From NCBI RefSeq assembly GCF_900101445.1, contig NZ_FNKE01000001.1:1433200-1497199 (forward strand): a stretch of 64,000 bases of DNA, in the 5' to 3' direction. Both the position numbers and the translations under genes were made by a program. The notes under the pieces are model-generated. The model was not told the DNA's origin. It saw only the letters and a list, made by a program, of their open reading frames with translations, and searched no databases. This document shows, piece after piece, positions 1 to 11,692 of this stretch. The stretch's first letter is position 1; each line of letters opens with the position of its first letter. This stretch comes from Streptococcus equinus (GTDB lineage Bacteria; Bacillota; Bacilli; Lactobacillales; Streptococcaceae).

Positions 1-396
1 AGGTTGTGACAAAAGAAGTTCATCAATATTAACACCAAGGGCTGCTGCATAAGCTGGGTCAAGGGCATGTTCAGCATCGATAAAGGCTGCAATACCGCCT
101 TCTTTTTGAGCTTGTGCTACAGCATGAAGGGCAACAGTTGTTTTACCTGAACTTTCAGGACCGTAGATTTCAATGATACGTCCTTTAGGGTAACCACCTG
201 CACCAAGAGCGATATCAAGAGCCAAACTACCTGAACTCATCACTTGAACTTTTTGTTCAGCGCGTTCACCAAGGCGCATAACAGCTCCCTTACCAAAATC
301 TTTTTCAATTAGTTTCAAAGCATCATCAAGTGCTTTTTTACGCTCATCACCGAATTTCTTCGTGATAGCTTCTGTTTTCTTTGTCTTTTTAGCCAA
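1..396 (-). CDS. recA: RecA recombinase, N-terminal 132 codons (partial)
   Basis: RecA polymerises on single-stranded DNA and drives homologous recombination, repair and uptake of transforming DNA. The gene runs off the left edge, so only the N-terminal third is visible. It shows the Walker A box GPESSGKT followed by the conserved helix region and [18 protein letters not shown]. The start is TTG at 394-396 ([18 protein letters not shown]), as in other streptococcal recA genes, and no in-frame ATG fits the family N-terminus. It lies 49 bases downstream of cinA and is probably co-transcribed from the competence promoter there. Confidence 0.97.
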   Translation of the reverse strand, partial: MAKKTKKTEAITKKFGDERKKALDDALKLIEKDFGKGAVMRLGERAEQKVQVMSSGSLALDIALGAGGYPKGRIIEIYGPESSGKTTVALHAVAQAQKEGGIAAFIDAEHALDPAYAAALGVNIDELLLSQP

Positions 397-445
397 ATTT
401 TTCCCTTTCTGTTTGTTCGAGATACTAGCTCTATTATAGCAGAAT

Positions 446-1705
446 TTAATCTTGTAATAAAGCTTGACGTACCAAGTTAAAAGCATACAAACATGCAATA
501 TGACGCACGTCTGAACGGCTTCGTCCACCTATGAGAACACGAATAGAATGAACTTTTTCTCTAGTAGCAATACCAATGAAAACTGTTCCCGCTGGGTGAC
601 CTTCTAAGCTATCTGGTCCTGCAACTCCTGTCAATCCAATCCCAAAATCAGCATCTGTTAACTTACGAGATTGCTCAGCCATTTTCTCAGCTGTAAAATG
701 ACTAACAACCCCATGTTCTTGCAAATCTTCTAGCGGAATCTGAAGCATTTTTGATTTTTCTTCAATACTATAAGTCACAAAACCACCATTAAAGACTGAT
801 GAAGAGCCTGAGAAGTCTGCAATACTTGATTGAAATAGTCCTGCTGTTAAACTTTCCGCAGCCGTGATGGTCTTGTGTTTTTTCTTAAGCAAATCAAAAA
901 CAACACGCGCCATACTATTATCGTCACCGTAACCATAAAGCAAATTTTCAAGCGGAATGCTATTTAAAGTCTTCTTAGAAAGAATTTTTTGCTCTAGCTG
1001 GTCTAGTTTTTCCTTAGCTGATTCCATGTCGTCTGCTTTTGTAGACAAACGCAGCGTTACTTCGCCTGTCTTAGCATATGGTGCAATGGTTGGATCTGTT
1101 TGATTGTCAATCAAATCTGATAAAACAGTCACCAACTGGCTTTCTCCAATGCCAAAGAAACGCAAAACACGAGAGTAAAGCTGCTTATGGTCACTAGATA
1201 ACAAAGGCACTAAATAATCCCAGACCATTGGCTTAAGCTCACTTGGTGGGCCAGGAAGAACAACATAAGTAACGCCGTCAACTTCAAGCACGCCACCAAC
1301 AGCTAGGCCAGTGCTGTTTTGCAAAGGAGTTGAACCTTCAATGAGTTGTGCTTGACGTTCATTGTTAGCTGTTCTTGTAAATTGAGGACGTGTCGCAAAG
1401 AACTCATCTAGACGTTTACTTGCCTGTTCGTCAAAGACCAAGTTACGCCCTAAATATTTTGCTAAGGTTTGCTTTGTCAAATCATCCTCTGTTGGTCCTA
1501 AGCCACCACAAAGAACAACTAAATCGCTACGTTTACTTGCCAAATCAATGATAGACAAAAGACGTTCTTCATTGTCCCCAACAGCTGTTTGGAAAAAGAC
1601 ATCAATCCCTAACTTGGCAAATTCTTCTGATAAAAATTGTGCATTGGTATTTGTGATTTGTCCTGTTAAAATCTCTGTTCCTACAGCGATAATCTCAGCT
1701 TTCAT
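446..1705 (-). CDS. cinA: CinA, competence/damage-inducible protein
   Basis: CinA is a two-domain protein. The N-terminal MoCF-like domain carries [13 protein letters not shown] and [11 protein letters not shown]. The C-terminal CinA/PncC domain carries AAESLTAGL and [14 protein letters not shown] and in related proteins deamidates NMN. In streptococci it is a late competence protein that brings RecA to the membrane. The ATG at 1703-1705 is preferred over a GTG nine bases upstream because AGGTGG lies five bases before it. About 419 residues is normal length. A SigX/ComX box lies just upstream and recA follows. Confidence 0.96.
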   Translation of the reverse strand: MKAEIIAVGTEILTGQITNTNAQFLSEEFAKLGIDVFFQTAVGDNEERLLSIIDLASKRSDLVVLCGGLGPTEDDLTKQTLAKYLGRNLVFDEQASKRLDEFFATRPQFTRTANNERQAQLIEGSTPLQNSTGLAVGGVLEVDGVTYVVLPGPPSELKPMVWDYLVPLLSSDHKQLYSRVLRFFGIGESQLVTVLSDLIDNQTDPTIAPYAKTGEVTLRLSTKADDMESAKEKLDQLEQKILSKKTLNSIPLENLLYGYGDDNSMARVVFDLLKKKHKTITAAESLTAGLFQSSIADFSGSSSVFNGGFVTYSIEEKSKMLQIPLEDLQEHGVVSHFTAEKMAEQSRKLTDADFGIGLTGVAGPDSLEGHPAGTVFIGIATREKVHSIRVLIGGRSRSDVRHIACLYAFNLVRQALLQD

Positions 1706-1723
1706 AATTGCCACCTACTTATC

Positions 1724-1731
1724 TATTCGTA
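1724..1731 (-). promoter_or_regulatory. SigX/ComX competence box (cin-box) before cinA
   Basis: The minus strand reads TACGAATA here, an exact match to the streptococcal com-box recognised by the alternative sigma factor SigX (ComX). It sits about 19 bases before the cinA start, so cinA-recA should be induced with late competence genes. Confidence 0.85.
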
Positions 1732-1779
1732 ATTTAGTTTTATTCTATCAAAAAATGCTGAAAATTAATGACTTTTTGC

Positions 1780-1815
1780 AAAAAATGACAGCCCAACTAC
1801 AGAAAAAGGCTGTCA
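1780..1815 (-). terminator. Terminator after the MFS gene
   Basis: On the minus strand TGACAGCC pairs with GGCTGTCA across a 14-base loop and is followed by a run of six T. It ends the MFS transcript before cinA. Confidence 0.75.
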
Positions 1816-1821
1816 ACACTC

Positions 1822-1837
1822 TTTACAAACTTGTCAA
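1822..1837. repeat. 16-bp palindrome TTTACA-N4-TGTCAA
   Basis: One-mismatch copy of the recurrent palindrome TTGACA-N4-TGTCAA. It overlaps the stop codon of the MFS gene, just ahead of its terminator. A closely similar copy abuts the mnmA stop codon at 58140-58155. Role unknown. Confidence 0.5.
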
Positions 1838-3015
1838 TTTCTTTTTATCTTAAAAAACACACCCAAAAGAGCAAGAAATCCTACAGAAGCCATAAAATTA
1901 ATGGCCATAACCGTCTCAACAGCAACGATTTTCACCATAAAACTCAAAAGACACAGTAAAAGGATACTTCCCAAACGCCCTACTGTCGATTTAAAAGAAA
2001 CCAAAGACGAAATATTCTCAATCGACACCATTTTGTTAAAGTGATAATTTAAGATAAATTCAATGACATAAAAAACAAAAATGAAGATAAAATAAGCTGG
2101 CAAGAAAATGCCCAAGTGTCCTGAAAAGAAAGTTAAAGGCAGAAAAATAATCAATGGACTAAATTTAATAAGTCCAGCATGCTTCTTAATGCCTTCGATG
2201 TTGATAGAATACGAAAATAAGGTAATCACTTGAAAGGCAATGTAAGAAGCTGGGAAATAGCAGCTACTGATTCCCTTGCTTAAGAAAAAGGACTGCCACA
2301 ACTGAAAATGCGTCTGAAAGAAAATCTGCGTTAAAAAGTCAAAAACAAGAATCACACTTAGATGCGGTTGCCTGCGCAGCTCTTTAAAACTCTCTTGAAT
2401 CTGCTTTTTAAGAACCGCGACATGACTTTCTTGCAAACCAAAAGACTTCGTTGTCTCCTTAAAAAAGAAAAAGCTAACCAAGGTTGAAGCCACTAGAAAA
2501 GTCGTCCCAAGGACATAAATATTGATACCGATGAATTGATAAAGAATACCACCTAAACTACTCCCAATTAGAAGCCCAATGATTTCCAAACGGTTGCTAA
2601 GCGCCAAAAATCGCTGAAGGTCACTTTCACGGTGTGCTAATTTTAATTGGTTAATAATATAAGCATCAAGGGTTCCACTATCAAGAGCGGCAGCTATCCC
2701 ATAACAAAACCAAGCACCAAAAATCATGTAAAAGTTATGGCTGAAAAGCACAATCAAAAACATGACAATCAAAAATACCTTAGATAAGCTATAAAGATTT
2801 TTCCGTGAGTAGTTATCCGCCAACAAACCACTTGGAAATTCAAATAAGACAATCGCAATACTATAAGCAGATTGAATGAGTAATATTTGCGATAAACTTA
2901 ATCCCTTTGCCAATAAAATAACCGTTAAAATCGAATGTGGCATGGAGTAAGCTACTGTCACTAAAAAATTTGCTAGCAAATAAACAAAAGTATTTCTCCT
3001 AATGCTTGTCATCAT
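1834..3015 (-). CDS. MFS transporter
   Basis: A polytopic membrane protein of about 393 residues with roughly twelve hydrophobic segments. The MFS loop signature between the second and third segments is visible as FPSGLLADNYSRKN. Proteins of this subfamily are usually drug or small-molecule exporters, but the substrate cannot be read from sequence. I chose the ATG at 3013-3015 (MMTSIRRN), directly behind GGTGGAG. A GTG two codons earlier and the next ATG are alternatives. It has its own terminator, and no partner gene clarifies its role. Confidence 0.8.
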   Translation of the reverse strand: MMTSIRRNTFVYLLANFLVTVAYSMPHSILTVILLAKGLSLSQILLIQSAYSIAIVLFEFPSGLLADNYSRKNLYSLSKVFLIVMFLIVLFSHNFYMIFGAWFCYGIAAALDSGTLDAYIINQLKLAHRESDLQRFLALSNRLEIIGLLIGSSLGGILYQFIGINIYVLGTTFLVASTLVSFFFFKETTKSFGLQESHVAVLKKQIQESFKELRRQPHLSVILVFDFLTQIFFQTHFQLWQSFFLSKGISSCYFPASYIAFQVITLFSYSINIEGIKKHAGLIKFSPLIIFLPLTFFSGHLGIFLPAYFIFIFVFYVIEFILNYHFNKMVSIENISSLVSFKSTVGRLGSILLLCLLSFMVKIVAVETVMAINFMASVGFLALLGVFFKIKRN

Positions 3016-3147
3016 CTCCACCTACCCTTGATTTAGTTTTCCTATTAAGATACAACCTTTTACAGGGAATGTCAACAAGAAATCCTTATTTTATCAAGTA
3101 ATAGCACGATTTTTTAAAGGCAAGGTGTAAAGAAGCGTTGACGCCAC

Positions 3148-3163
3148 TTGACACTGCTGTCAA
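3148..3163. repeat. 16-bp perfect palindrome TTGACA-N4-TGTCAA (intergenic)
   Basis: Perfect copy of the recurrent palindrome, with CTGC at the centre, between the tag terminator and the MFS gene. Imperfect half-sites (TTGACG, GTGTAAAG) lie within 30 bases. Could be a protein-binding site or a small RNA hairpin. Confidence 0.55.
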
Positions 3164-3175
3164 TTTTTTTAAAAA

Positions 3176-3213
3176 ACATAAAAAGCACCTGAATGACGTT
3201 TTCAGATGCTTTA
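3176..3213 (-). terminator. Terminator after tag
   Basis: Minus-strand stem AAAGCATCTGAA / TTCAGGTGCTTT with a short loop and trailing T residues, ending the mutL-ruvA-tag transcript. Confidence 0.75.
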
Positions 3214-3216
3214 TCA

Positions 3217-3768
3217 TTATTTAAAATCACAGTCAACTTCATGGTCATTAACCAAGCCAGCTGCCTGAAGAAAAGAATAAACACAAACAGGACCTACAAA
3301 TTTAAAGCCACGTTTTTTTAAATCCTTAGAAAGATTTTCAGATAAAGACGTGCTGGCAGGAAAGGTCGCATAATTCTCAACATCATTTACAATTGGCGTG
3401 TTATCAACCCAAGACCAAAGATAAGCGTCAAAAGAACCGAATGCCTCTTGAACCTTCATAAAAGCTTGTGCGTTACTTCTGGTCGCATAAATCTTACGAC
3501 GATTTCGAACGATTGCTGGATTTTGAAGAAGAACCTCAAGTTCATCATCAGACATCTGCGCTACCTTTGCCACATCATAATCGTAGAAGGCTTGGTTAAA
3601 TGCTGCGCGTTTATTAAGAATAGTCTCCCACGAAAGTCCAGCTTGATAAGTTTCAAGACACAAAAGTTCAAACAATGCTTGATCATCATGCAATGGTTTT
3701 CCCCACTCCGTATCGTGGTAAGCAACATATAAAGGATTACTTTCCTTTACCCAACTACAACGTTTCAT
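3217..3768 (-). CDS. tag: DNA-3-methyladenine glycosylase I
   Basis: Removes 3-methyladenine from alkylated DNA as the first step of base excision repair. The 183-residue protein starts MKRCSWV and contains YHDTEWGKPLHDD, LCLETYQAGLSWETIL and the C-terminal VNDHEVDC, which supply the zinc-binding Cys/His residues and the substrate pocket of the Tag family. The ATG at 3766-3768 is chosen because AGGAG lies nine bases upstream. The ATG at 3777 would abut that site. It closes the mutL-ruvA-tag repair cluster. Confidence 0.95.
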   Translation of the reverse strand: MKRCSWVKESNPLYVAYHDTEWGKPLHDDQALFELLCLETYQAGLSWETILNKRAAFNQAFYDYDVAKVAQMSDDELEVLLQNPAIVRNRRKIYATRSNAQAFMKVQEAFGSFDAYLWSWVDNTPIVNDVENYATFPASTSLSENLSKDLKKRGFKFVGPVCVYSFLQAAGLVNDHEVDCDFK

Positions 3769-3797
3769 GTGAAACATCTCCTAAAATTCCTTGATAC

Positions 3798-4391
3798 TTA
3801 GCCTTTCATCAACATCTTAAGGCTTGATTTGATGTATTGTTCTGCCGTTTCATTTGTGCCTTCAAAGAACTTACGAATTTTCTTAAGCTCTGCTGCTTTG
3901 TAGCCAAGCGCCAAAAGAGCTTCCATGGCTTCTTCAAGCTGCTCGTTTGCTGCCGCTTTGGTCTGAGAAGCTTTGCCATTTTCCACAGAAACATCGACAA
4001 ATTTTCCTGCCAAATCCAAAACCATTTGTTGGGCAGTTTTTTTCCCGATTTTCGGGAATTTCATCAAGTATTTAATGTCGCTTGTGTCGATGGCATTAAC
4101 CAAACCTTCATTATCATCCACTGCGATAATAGCTAGCGCGGTTGTAGGACCAATCCCAGAAACTGAAATCAGATTAAGAAAAACAGCCTTTTCGTCTTCA
4201 GTATGAAAGCCAAACAAAAGTTGAGCATCTTCACGAATTACTTGATGAAGGTAGACTTGGATATCTTGATTCATCAAATCTGAAAAGCTGTAAGGATTGG
4301 CAACATTGACAATATAACCTAATCCCCCTGCTTCAATAACAATGTATTTCGCAGTAATTTTAGTTAATTTTCCTTTGATATAATCGTACAT
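3798..4391 (-). CDS. ruvA: Holliday junction DNA helicase subunit RuvA
   Basis: RuvA binds four-way junctions and loads the RuvB motor for branch migration. The 197-residue protein begins [12 protein letters not shown] (OB fold), carries the helix-hairpin-helix stretches [13 protein letters not shown] and [12 protein letters not shown], and ends in the RuvB-binding three-helix domain ([17 protein letters not shown]). It starts on the base after the mutL stop codon, so the two are translationally coupled. ruvB is not in this window. Confidence 0.96.
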   Translation of the reverse strand: MYDYIKGKLTKITAKYIVIEAGGLGYIVNVANPYSFSDLMNQDIQVYLHQVIREDAQLLFGFHTEDEKAVFLNLISVSGIGPTTALAIIAVDDNEGLVNAIDTSDIKYLMKFPKIGKKTAQQMVLDLAGKFVDVSVENGKASQTKAAANEQLEEAMEALLALGYKAAELKKIRKFFEGTNETAEQYIKSSLKMLMKG

Positions 4392-6332
4392 TTAGTATTT
4401 TCCTAACTCTCTTAAACTTGTGTGATTTTCTTGAATACGACGGAACATTTTTTCCATGTCTGACTTGGTGAAATTGACAAGCACTGGACGTCCGTGTGGG
4501 CAGTTATAAGGGTTCTTACATTGAGATAATTGAACAATGAGTTGTCGTGCTGAATAGTCATCAAGGGTATGGTTAGCCTTGATTGATCGTTTACATGACA
4601 TCATAATCGCTAACTCAGCACGGTATTTCTTGACAGAAACTTCGTTGGTCAACAGTAACATATCACACATTTCATAAACAGCTGTCTCAATCTCCTCTTC
4701 CTTCATCCAAATAGGATGCTCGCGAAGGATAAAAGTGTTATTGCCGTATGGTTCTAAATTAATGCCAACTTGCTTTAGAAGCTCCATTTTTTCCTGAAGT
4801 TTAATGAAATCTGCCCCAGAAAACTCAAATAGATATGGCATTAGCAATTGTTGTAATGAATCATCAACTTCGCCAATTTTATCACGGTAATACTCATACT
4901 TAACACGTTCCTGCGCCGCATGCTGGTCGATGATATAAAGCCCACCATTGCCTTGCGCAAAAAGATAAGTACCATGCATTTGCCCAAAGTACTCTAACTC
5001 AGGGAAAGTCGAAGCTTCCTCCTTATCAAGACTTTCAATCATGCGATTGATTTTCGTTTTATTTTTAAAATCAAGATTATCATGCTCATCATACTCTTGA
5101 TCTGCCGCTGCACGCTGTGCATACCTAACTGAAGATTGCTTGTCAACTGGCTTGACAATTTTGTCAACCTCATTAAACAACTGCACTGGCTCTTCTTCGA
5201 CCGTATCTGATTTCACAAAGAAATCATGACGTTCCTTATCATAGTAAAGGTCGGTTTGTTTTAAAGGCAGACTCGTTTGCTGAGGTTTTGGAAGACCTCG
5301 TGTACTTGACTTAGCTAGATTTTCAAGAGCATCTGGAATCAAATCTTGCTCACGCAAACTCTCTGCAATAGCTGAGCTGATTAAGCTCATGAGCTCTTTT
5401 TCTTTTGAGATACGAACTTCTTGTTTAGTTGGGTGAACATTGACATCGGCAAGGTAAGGGTCGATTTGAATGTCAATGACAGCAATTGGGAAGCGACCAA
5501 CCATCAATTTTGACCCATATCCATCCAAAATAGCACGGTTTAACAAGAAATTTTTGATGTAGCGACCATTGATTAAAATGGTAATGTAATTGCGATTTGC
5601 ACGCGTCAATTCTGGTAAGCTAATATAACCTGAGACTTCAAAATCAAGGTCAGCATTTGAGATTTCAATCATTTTCTTAGCTGTATTTAGACCATAAATA
5701 CCAGCGATGGCTTGACGCAAATCACCTGTACCAGAAGTCGTTGTCATTTGACGACCATCATTAATTAAAGTAAAGGCAATTTCTGGATGAGCTAGGCTCA
5801 AGCGATTAACCACATCCACAATATGTGCTAACTCTGATTGCAAGCTCTTCATGTATTTGAGGCGAGCAGGAGTGTTATAAAAAAGATTTTCAACGGTAAT
5901 TTTTGTCCCGACAGGTGTTGAAATTGGTTCTTGTCGCTCAATCTCGCCCCCCTTTGCCACTAAAAGCGTTCCATAGTGTTCATCAGCAGTCGCTGTTTTC
6001 ACTGTAAAGTGGCTAATTGAGGCAATGGAAGGAATGGCCTCACCGCGGAATCCCAAAGTTCTGATACGAAAAAGGTCAGCTTGGCTTTTAATCTTACTTG
6101 TAGCATGGCGATGCAAACTTAAAGCCACATCCTCTTGAGAAATTCCCTCACCATTATCAGTGACTTGAATCTTCTTAAGACCTGATTCTTCAATCTCGAT
6201 GGTAATCTGACTACTTCCAGCATCAATCGAATTTTCAACCAATTCTTTAACCACACTGGCTGGTCGTTCAATCACTTCACCTGCAGCAATCTGGTTGGCC
6301 AAAACCTCTGGCAACTCAATAATTTTACTCAT
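4392..6332 (-). CDS. mutL: DNA mismatch repair protein MutL
   Basis: MutL couples mismatch recognition by MutS to strand removal. The N-terminal GHKL ATPase motifs are clear: [18 protein letters not shown] and [12 protein letters not shown]. The C-terminal domain keeps the endonuclease motif [13 protein letters not shown] plus [10 protein letters not shown] and CPHGRP, so this looks like the nicking-competent MutL of bacteria lacking MutH. Length is 646 residues, as expected. A mutS terminator lies between mutS and mutL, so mutL-ruvA-tag probably has its own promoter as well. A perfect TTGACA-N4-TGTCAA palindrome lies inside the gene at 5152-5167. Confidence 0.97.
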   Translation of the reverse strand: MSKIIELPEVLANQIAAGEVIERPASVVKELVENSIDAGSSQITIEIEESGLKKIQVTDNGEGISQEDVALSLHRHATSKIKSQADLFRIRTLGFRGEAIPSIASISHFTVKTATADEHYGTLLVAKGGEIERQEPISTPVGTKITVENLFYNTPARLKYMKSLQSELAHIVDVVNRLSLAHPEIAFTLINDGRQMTTTSGTGDLRQAIAGIYGLNTAKKMIEISNADLDFEVSGYISLPELTRANRNYITILINGRYIKNFLLNRAILDGYGSKLMVGRFPIAVIDIQIDPYLADVNVHPTKQEVRISKEKELMSLISSAIAESLREQDLIPDALENLAKSSTRGLPKPQQTSLPLKQTDLYYDKERHDFFVKSDTVEEEPVQLFNEVDKIVKPVDKQSSVRYAQRAAADQEYDEHDNLDFKNKTKINRMIESLDKEEASTFPELEYFGQMHGTYLFAQGNGGLYIIDQHAAQERVKYEYYRDKIGEVDDSLQQLLMPYLFEFSGADFIKLQEKMELLKQVGINLEPYGNNTFILREHPIWMKEEEIETAVYEMCDMLLLTNEVSVKKYRAELAIMMSCKRSIKANHTLDDYSARQLIVQLSQCKNPYNCPHGRPVLVNFTKSDMEKMFRRIQENHTSLRELGKY

Positions 6333-6413
6333 AATTTATCTGATAGAATGCAGTTTTGAAGCGGCATTCCTTTTCCTTTCATTCAGGATTGTTTACCTTT
6401 AATTATAACACAA

Positions 6414-6445
6414 AGTAAAAAGGCAATCTGCTTTTAGATTGCCCC
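6414..6445 (-). terminator. Terminator after mutS
   Basis: GGCAATCT pairs with AGATTGCC, and the minus-strand product ends in a T-rich run. It lies just past the mutS stop and before mutL. Confidence 0.75.
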
Positions 6446-6451
6446 TTAGTT

Positions 6452-9019
6452 TTATAACATGTTTTTTAATTCATAGATGACATTCATGGCTTGCATTGGT
6501 GTTAAATTCATCAAGTCAACTTTCTTGAGGGCTTCAATCACCTCTTGGTTACTTGAGTCATCTGTAAATAAGCTAAGCTGCTCTGCGACAGGTTCTGTTA
6601 CTTCTGTCTTTTCCTGAACCTTATCCTCAGCCTCAGCTGTCAAATGAAGCTGCGCAGCACCTGATTCGAGATTCCTTAAAATACTATCTGCTCGTTGCAA
6701 CAAATCTTCTGGCAAACCTGCAATTTTCGCAACATGAATACCATAAGATTTGTCAGCTGGTCCTTCTGCGATTTTATGAAGAAAAGTCACATCACCGTTA
6801 CGTTCAAGCGTTGCAACATGGACATTGACAAGGTGTGTCAAGGTAGTTGACAGTGATGTCAACTCATGATAGTGAGTCGCAAACATAGTCTTAGCACCGA
6901 TGTGATCGTGGATATACTCAATGATAGATTGTGCTAAAGCCATTCCATCATAAGTCGCTGTCCCGCGTCCCAATTCATCAAAGAGAATCAAAGATTTTCC
7001 ACTGGCACGTTTGATGGCTTGGTTGGCTTCCATCATTTCCACCATAAAGGTTGATTGACCTGAAATCAAGTCATCTGCTGCACCAATACGTGTGAAAATC
7101 GCATCAAAAACGGGAAGACTGACACTCTCAGCAGCAACGTATGACCCCATCTGTGCCATGATAACCGTCAAAGCTAACTGACGCATATAAGTTGACTTAC
7201 CACTCATATTTGGACCAGTAATCAGCTGAATATTGGTATTTCTGCCAAATGTGATGGTATTTGGGATATATTCTTGCGTACCCATGACTTTTTCAACAAC
7301 CGCATGGCGACCTTTTTCAATCTTAATTTCATGGCTATCATTAAAGCTTGGACGGACATAATGGTTGTTTTCCGCAACCACTGCCAAACTTTGCAGAACA
7401 TCGACTGTAGAAATAGCTTTTGCCAAATCTTGCAGACGTGAAATATAACGTTCCACTTGTGCGCGAACACGCATGAAAATATCATATTCAAGACTCGCTG
7501 ATTGCTCACGCGCTTCTAGCATTTCACCTTCAATTTTAGCCAATTCTGCCGTACCAAAACGCTCTGAATTCTTCAAAGTTGCTTTACGGAAGAAGTAATC
7601 TGGCACCAAAGAAAGGTTAGAATTTGTTACATGGAAATAGTAACCATCTTTTTTATTGTAATCAATTTTCAGATTTGTAATGCCACTTGCCGCACGTTCT
7701 TTGGTTTCAATCTCAGCAATCCAGCTTGTCCCTTCGCGCATGACTTTACGGTATTTGTCCAAAGTCTCATCAAAACCAGTTTTGATAATACTTCCTTCTG
7801 TAATCACTGCCTGAGCGTCTGGGTCAATAGCAGAGCTAATCAATGACTCTAGCTCTGGTAAAGTGTCAATGCTGTTGACAAGCTTGTCAAGGTAAGGACT
7901 GTCAAAAGATTCCAAGATGGCTTTGATTGTTGGTACTTGTCCCAAAGTGTGACCAAGTTGAAGCAGATCTTTTGGATTGGCTTTTCCAAATGACACACGA
8001 CTAGCTAAGCGTTCAATGTCATAAACACCTTTTAGACTGTCCGTCAAATCACTGCGTTCAAAGAAGTTGTCTAAGAAAACTTGGACAATATTTTGACGTT
8101 CCTCAATTTGTTCTTGATTAACCAATGGACGATCAATCCAGTTACGCAACAAACGCATCCCCATAGCCGTCTTAGTTTCATCAAGCAACCAGTAAAGACT
8201 ACCATGCTTCTTGCTTGTGCGGGCATTTTCTAGCAAATCAAGACTTGATTTTGTCGTATAAGACATTTGAAGATAGTCTTTGATTTCATAGTGAACCAGC
8301 TTTTGCAAGTGACTGAGTTCACGTTTTTGTGTCGTATGAACGTATTGAAGTAATTTTTCAGCAGCAGAAATCTCTAACGCTGTTAAATTCGGGTCAATCA
8401 AATGCACATCTTCATAGCGCTCTTGCTCAAACGATAATAAAAGATTGAGTTGTTTAACCAAGCTGTGTTGCTCATCTTCAGAAAGGTCGTAACCAACCAC
8501 GATTTCACGAGCCTTGAGGTTTAAAATCTCACTTTTTAGGCTTGTAAAGTCAGACAAACTTGTCGCGTAAAACTCACCCGTTGACACATCCATGTAAGCC
8601 AAACCAAAAGTATTGCCATCTGAGTCGATGGCTACCAAGAAATTATTGGCATTATCTGGTTTAGAAGAGTCAACTGCTGTCCCTGGTGTAATCACCTGAA
8701 CAACTTCACGCTTAACCACACCAACTGCCTGCTTCGGATCTTCCATCTGCTCAGCAATGGCTACCTTATACCCCATCTCAACCAAGACATCAATGTATTG
8801 TTGGGCTGAATGATAAGGAACACCAGCCATCGGAATAGGATTGTCAGCATTTTTATTACGACTAGTTAAACTAATCTCTAAAATCTGTGCCGCCTTAACA
8901 GCATCCTCATAAAATAGTTCGTAAAAGTCTCCCATGCGGAAAAGTAAAAAAGCATCTGGATAGTCTTTTTTGACATCCAAATACTGTTGCATGCCTGGAG
9001 AAATTTTATCTTTTGCCAT
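6452..9019 (-). CDS. mutS: DNA mismatch repair protein MutS
   Basis: MutS recognises base mismatches and small loops. The 855-residue protein has the N-terminal mismatch-binding domain, with [15 protein letters not shown] (the Phe-x-Glu of GDFYE contacts the mismatch). It then has core and clamp domains and the C-terminal ABC-type ATPase, with Walker [11 protein letters not shown], Walker [11 protein letters not shown] and FATHYHEL. It overlaps the upstream YlbF-type gene by 14 bases, so it is coupled to argR and that gene. Two perfect TTGACA-N4-TGTCAA palindromes and one N5 variant lie within the coding region. Confidence 0.98.
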   Translation of the reverse strand: MAKDKISPGMQQYLDVKKDYPDAFLLFRMGDFYELFYEDAVKAAQILEISLTSRNKNADNPIPMAGVPYHSAQQYIDVLVEMGYKVAIAEQMEDPKQAVGVVKREVVQVITPGTAVDSSKPDNANNFLVAIDSDGNTFGLAYMDVSTGEFYATSLSDFTSLKSEILNLKAREIVVGYDLSEDEQHSLVKQLNLLLSFEQERYEDVHLIDPNLTALEISAAEKLLQYVHTTQKRELSHLQKLVHYEIKDYLQMSYTTKSSLDLLENARTSKKHGSLYWLLDETKTAMGMRLLRNWIDRPLVNQEQIEERQNIVQVFLDNFFERSDLTDSLKGVYDIERLASRVSFGKANPKDLLQLGHTLGQVPTIKAILESFDSPYLDKLVNSIDTLPELESLISSAIDPDAQAVITEGSIIKTGFDETLDKYRKVMREGTSWIAEIETKERAASGITNLKIDYNKKDGYYFHVTNSNLSLVPDYFFRKATLKNSERFGTAELAKIEGEMLEAREQSASLEYDIFMRVRAQVERYISRLQDLAKAISTVDVLQSLAVVAENNHYVRPSFNDSHEIKIEKGRHAVVEKVMGTQEYIPNTITFGRNTNIQLITGPNMSGKSTYMRQLALTVIMAQMGSYVAAESVSLPVFDAIFTRIGAADDLISGQSTFMVEMMEANQAIKRASGKSLILFDELGRGTATYDGMALAQSIIEYIHDHIGAKTMFATHYHELTSLSTTLTHLVNVHVATLERNGDVTFLHKIAEGPADKSYGIHVAKIAGLPEDLLQRADSILRNLESGAAQLHLTAEAEDKVQEKTEVTEPVAEQLSLFTDDSSNQEVIEALKKVDLMNLTPMQAMNVIYELKNML

Positions 9020-9359
9020 TACTTAACTCCTCGTTAATTTTCGTTTCCAAGCTATTTGTAATATATTGAACTAGGTCACTGGCATCCTGCATTTTTGCAC
9101 GGTAATCTTTGACAATTGGAAGGTCTGATAGTTCTTCTTGCAACTGGTCAGCTTGCTCACCAGCTTTTTTCTCAGCGTGCGCTTTATCAATCTTGTGAAA
9201 AAGCACAGCTTCCTGCTGGTAAGCCTTCATGTCTTTGACCAATTCTTCTAGTTCTGGAAAGTCCTTTATCTTTTCTTCAGCCTTTTGAAATTCGATGACG
9301 CTATCATGCTTTTTTATGACTTCTAGCAATCGTTCTACGGCTTCTTCATAGTTGCTCAT
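9006..9359 (-). CDS. YlbF/YmcA family protein
   Basis: A 117-residue, highly charged helical protein ([40 protein letters not shown]) with the pattern of the YlbF/YmcA (DUF964) family. Bacillus members form a complex that modulates RNase Y and developmental pathways. The streptococcal protein has no settled function. It overlaps argR by four bases (ATGA) upstream and mutS by 14 bases downstream, so the three form one tightly coupled unit. Confidence 0.75.
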   Translation of the reverse strand: MSNYEEAVERLLEVIKKHDSVIEFQKAEEKIKDFPELEELVKDMKAYQQEAVLFHKIDKAHAEKKAGEQADQLQEELSDLPIVKDYRAKMQDASDLVQYITNSLETKINEELSNGKR

Positions 9360-9793
9360 AAGCCTGTTGATAAGTCACTTTCAAAAGCTTTTGCTGTTTC
9401 TTCATCTTTACAAATGACCAACAAAGTATCAGCGCCAGCCACAGTTCCTAAAATTTCAGCGATATCGCTGCTGTCAATCAAGTTGGCTAAAACATCTGCT
9501 TCACCAAGATTAGTATGTAACACCAACATGAAACCTGCACGAGCCACCTTTAGGATATATGAACGGATATTCGCTCCAAAAGTTGTCTCTGAAGTTTCAG
9601 ACAAGCTGTAATAGAGTTTTCCTGAAGCATCACGCAATTTCAACAGTCCAATTTCACGAAGGTCACGTGACAAGGTCGCTTGAGTGACGTTAATGCCTTC
9701 TTCCTGCAAATGTCGCTTGATTTCCTCTTGTGTGCCGATATGGCCTGATTGAATCAAACGTTTGATTCGATTTTGACGTTCTATTTTATTCAT
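9356..9793 (-). CDS. argR: Arginine repressor ArgR
   Basis: A 145-residue arginine-responsive regulator. The N-terminal winged helix contains [21 protein letters not shown]. The C-terminal oligomerisation and arginine-binding domain contains [14 protein letters not shown]. It is divergent from argS across 189 bases. A minus-strand TATAAT at about 9830 is a likely -10 for argR. No convincing ARG box was recognised there, so control of argS by this protein is possible but unproven. Streptococci often carry several ArgR paralogs. Confidence 0.93.
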   Translation of the reverse strand: MNKIERQNRIKRLIQSGHIGTQEEIKRHLQEEGINVTQATLSRDLREIGLLKLRDASGKLYYSLSETSETTFGANIRSYILKVARAGFMLVLHTNLGEADVLANLIDSSDIAEILGTVAGADTLLVICKDEETAKAFESDLSTGL

Positions 9794-9982
9794 TTAACTT
9801 TCCCTTTGTGTATATTTATCCTTAAAATTATACCAAAAAATTGAAATTTTTTCACCTTTCCTTGAGCTATCTTCCTTATAAAGTCTTAATTTTTACTCCT
9901 TCAAACGTTTTCTTGTCACTTGCCTCGTTTATTTCTTATTTTTATGTTAAAATAATATGACTAACTAATTTAGGAGAAAATC

Positions 9983-11674
9983 ATGGATACTAAACGTACA
10001 ATTGCAGAACGCATTCACACTATTGTTCCAGAATTAGACCAAGAACAAATTGTTAATCTGCTTGAAGTGCCAAAAAATTCTGATATGGGGGACCTTGCCT
10101 TTCCAGCATTCTCATTGGCTCGAATCCTTCGTAAAGCACCACAAATGATTGCAGCAGATATTGCTGAAAAAATGGACACAGCTGGTTTTGAAAAAATCGA
10201 AGCTGTTGGACCATACATCAACTTCTTCCTTGACAAAAAAAGCATCTCTGCTGATGTCCTAGGGCAAGTTATCGCAAACGGAAGCGACTACGCTAGCCAA
10301 GATGAAGGACACGGTCGCAATGTTGCTATCGATATGTCTAGTCCAAACATCGCTAAACCATTCTCAATTGGACACCTTCGTTCAACTGTTATCGGTGATA
10401 GCTTGGCTAACATTTTTGAAAAAATCGGCTATAAAGCTGTTAAAATCAACCACCTCGGTGACTGGGGTAAACAATTCGGTATGTTGATTGTTGCCTACAA
10501 AAAATGGGGTGACGAAGAAGCTGTTAAAGCTCATCCAATCGACGAACTCTTGAAACTTTACGTTCGTATCAACGCTGAAGCTGCAACACAACCTGAACTT
10601 GATGAAGAAGCTCGCGAATGGTTCCGTAAATTGGAAGCAGGCGACGAAGAAGCTATCTCACTATGGCAATGGTTCCGTGACGAAAGTCTTGTTGAATTTA
10701 ACCGCCTTTACAATGAACTAGGTGTTTCATTTGACAGCTTTAACGGTGAAGCTTTCTACAACGATAAAATGGATGAAGTTGTCGATATCTTGACTGAAAA
10801 AGGGCTTCTTGAAGAATCTCAAGGTGCTCAAGTTGTTAACCTTGAAAAATACGGTATCGAACACCCTGCATTGATTAAAAAATCTGACGGTGCAACACTT
10901 TACATCACACGTGACTTGGCTGCTGCCCTTTACCGTAAACGTACTTACGACTTTGCCAAAGCTATCTACGTTGTTGGTAACGAACAATCAGCTCACTTCA
11001 AACAATTGAAAGCCGTTCTTAACGAAATGGACTTCGAATGGAATGAAGATATCACTCACGTACCATTTGGTCTTGTTACTAAAGAAGGTAAAAAACTTTC
11101 AACTCGTAAAGGTAACGTTATCCTTCTTGAACCAACAATTGCTGAAGCTGTTAAACGCGCTGAAGATCAAATCAACGCTAAAAACCCTAACCTTGCTGAT
11201 AAAGAAGCTGTTGCTCATGCTGTCGGTGTCGGCGCTATCAAATTCTACGATTTGAAAACAGATCGCTTGAACGGTTACGACTTCGACCTTGACGCTATGG
11301 TATCATTTGAAGGTGAAACTGGACCTTACGTGCAATACGCTCACGCTCGTATCCAATCAATCCTTCGTAAAGCTGAGTTTACACCATCTGTAAACGACGT
11401 TTACAGCCTTGATGATGCTGAAAGCTGGGAAATTGTGAAACTTATCCAAGACTTCCCACGCATTATCAAACGTGCAGCTGATAACTTTGAACCATCAATC
11501 ATTGCGAAATTCGCTATCAGCCTTGCACAAAGCTTCAACAAATACTACGCACACACACGTATCCTTGATGAAAGCCCAGAACGTGATAGCCGTCTAGCAC
11601 TAAGCTACGCAACTGCTACAGTTCTTAAAGAAGCCCTTCGTCTCCTTGGCGTTGAAGCTCCTAACGAAATGTAA
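9983..11674 (+). CDS. argS: Arginyl-tRNA synthetase
   Basis: Charges tRNA-Arg with arginine (class I). The 563-residue protein has an N-terminal Add1 domain, a HIGH-type motif in [15 protein letters not shown], the KMSKS equivalent LSTRKGN, and a C-terminal anticodon-binding domain (DALRP type). TAGGAG lies seven bases before the ATG, and an extended -10 (TGTTAAAAT) lies about 30 bases upstream. Its codon usage is more biased toward preferred codons than that of its neighbours, consistent with high expression. Confidence 0.98.
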   Translation: MDTKRTIAERIHTIVPELDQEQIVNLLEVPKNSDMGDLAFPAFSLARILRKAPQMIAADIAEKMDTAGFEKIEAVGPYINFFLDKKSISADVLGQVIANGSDYASQDEGHGRNVAIDMSSPNIAKPFSIGHLRSTVIGDSLANIFEKIGYKAVKINHLGDWGKQFGMLIVAYKKWGDEEAVKAHPIDELLKLYVRINAEAATQPELDEEAREWFRKLEAGDEEAISLWQWFRDESLVEFNRLYNELGVSFDSFNGEAFYNDKMDEVVDILTEKGLLEESQGAQVVNLEKYGIEHPALIKKSDGATLYITRDLAAALYRKRTYDFAKAIYVVGNEQSAHFKQLKAVLNEMDFEWNEDITHVPFGLVTKEGKKLSTRKGNVILLEPTIAEAVKRAEDQINAKNPNLADKEAVAHAVGVGAIKFYDLKTDRLNGYDFDLDAMVSFEGETGPYVQYAHARIQSILRKAEFTPSVNDVYSLDDAESWEIVKLIQDFPRIIKRAADNFEPSIIAKFAISLAQSFNKYYAHTRILDESPERDSRLALSYATATVLKEALRLLGVEAPNEM

Positions 11675-11692
11675 TCATTTCTAACAATATAT

